From: Spirochaetales bacterium UBA4629
GTDB taxonomy: Bacteria; Spirochaetota; Spirochaetia; Sphaerochaetales; Sphaerochaetaceae
NCBI GenBank assembly: GCA_002406055.1
Contig: DHMZ01000016.1
Span: 17,046-40,758 of the forward strand
DNA length: 23,713 bases
Direction of reading: 5' to 3'
Below, piece after piece: positions 23,519-23,713 of this stretch. Both the position numbers and the translations under genes were made by a program. The first letter of the stretch is position 1; each line of letters begins with the position of its first letter. The notes beneath the pieces are model-generated. The model was not told the DNA's origin. It saw nothing but the letters and a program-made list of their open reading frames with translations, and did no database searches.

Positions 23519-23698
23519 TCAACAAGGAAAGAATAAGTAGATAGACAAGTTTTCATTACTATAGTCTGCTCTGATTGTTCCTCCCATATTTTCTGTTAGT
23601 TCTTTAGCAATAGAAAGGCCAAGCCCATGTGAAGAAGAGGCGTTTTCTACAGTAAAAAAACGAGAAAAAAGCTGCTCAATATATAATAAAACCGTAAA
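23519..23698 (-). pseudogene. fragment of a sensor histidine kinase (C-terminal ATPase domain)
   Basis: The minus frame from 23698 down to the stop at 23519 reads IEQLFSRFFTVENASSSHG, GLGLSIAKELTENMGG and TIRADYSNENLSIYLFF (joined; shown in pieces). This is the end of a HATPase_c domain: F-x-RF-(Y/F) box, GLGLSI G2 box and the MGG turn. The frame is closed upstream by TAA at 23701-23699, no start codon precedes it, and the DHp and N-box parts are absent, so only about 57-60 residues remain. It is most likely a decayed remnant, unless an upstream frameshift joins it to sequence beyond the window. Confidence 0.75.
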
Positions 23699-23713
23699 TT
23701 AGACAGGAGGTGA
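23682..23713 (+). promoter_or_regulatory. -10 box and Shine-Dalgarno of a gene starting just right of the window
   Basis: TATAAT (23682-23687, consensus) is followed 17 bases later by AGGAGGTGA (23705-23713), fully complementary to the usual 16S 3' end. The start codon must lie beyond the last base. No good -35 is visible. Confidence 0.45.

Noticed and set aside
23159..23536. Open frame spanning the tRNA-Val gene
   Set aside because: Runs through azlD in another frame and through a perfect tRNA; a shadow.
23705..23713. Minus-strand TCACCTCCT resembling the 3' end of 16S rRNA
   Set aside because: No other 16S sequence adjoins; it is simply the complement of a perfect Shine-Dalgarno on the plus strand.

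Overview
The window is AT-rich, gene-dense bacterial DNA, and most genes are metabolic or transport housekeeping. The organism looks like an obligate anaerobe: it has pyruvate:ferredoxin oxidoreductase, a reverse-type rubrerythrin, an FeS-containing ene-reductase and aconitase X. The solute-binding protein has a signal peptide ending in FAQGAAE with no lipobox, and neither tRNA gene encodes CCA. I read this as most like an anaerobic, host- or gut-associated spirochaete (Treponema/Spirochaetales type), but taxonomy is inference from protein style only; a clostridial origin is not excluded.

Left part (1-4280): the 5' part of nifJ (minus, running off the left edge), rubrerythrin (minus, with a clear terminator), a stand-alone small alarmone synthetase (plus), and a split ThrE-type amino-acid exporter (minus) whose tail overlaps the synthetase. 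Next (4359-9221, all minus) is an alpha-glucan/maltodextrin operon: solute-binding protein, two permeases, 4-alpha-glucanotransferase. GC-rich hairpins sit at two of its junctions, a promoter with operator-like motifs precedes it, and it has no ATPase gene. Divergent from it are the two subunits of an aconitase X hydro-lyase (9470-11181, plus), closed by a bidirectional terminator shared with a convergent 2-enoate/2,4-dienoyl-CoA reductase-type flavoenzyme.

The middle (13290-16713) is the most accessory part. It has a DUF4143-type AAA ATPase that may be leaderless, expressed from behind two tandem 29-bp repeats. Convergent to it and one base away is a two-gene restriction-modification system: a beta-class DNA methyltransferase and a NotI-family endonuclease with four cysteines and a D...E-x-Q active site. 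I found no integrase, transposase or target duplication around it.

Right part (16714-23713): a MATE exporter, tRNA-Leu(UAA) with a textbook terminator, a membrane-anchored coiled-coil protein of unknown function, an ABC-F ATPase (Uup type), an FAD-dependent dehydrogenase followed by azlC and azlD, tRNA-Val(CAC) with its own promoter, and a decayed histidine-kinase C-terminus. At the extreme right edge a perfect -10 box and a perfect Shine-Dalgarno sequence point to a plus-strand gene beginning just outside.

I do not see an unmistakably new system. The best leads are the NotI-like cassette with its repeat-controlled ATPase, the aconitase X pair with no pathway context, several genes that look leaderless or lack a Shine-Dalgarno, and the kinase remnant next to the tRNA.
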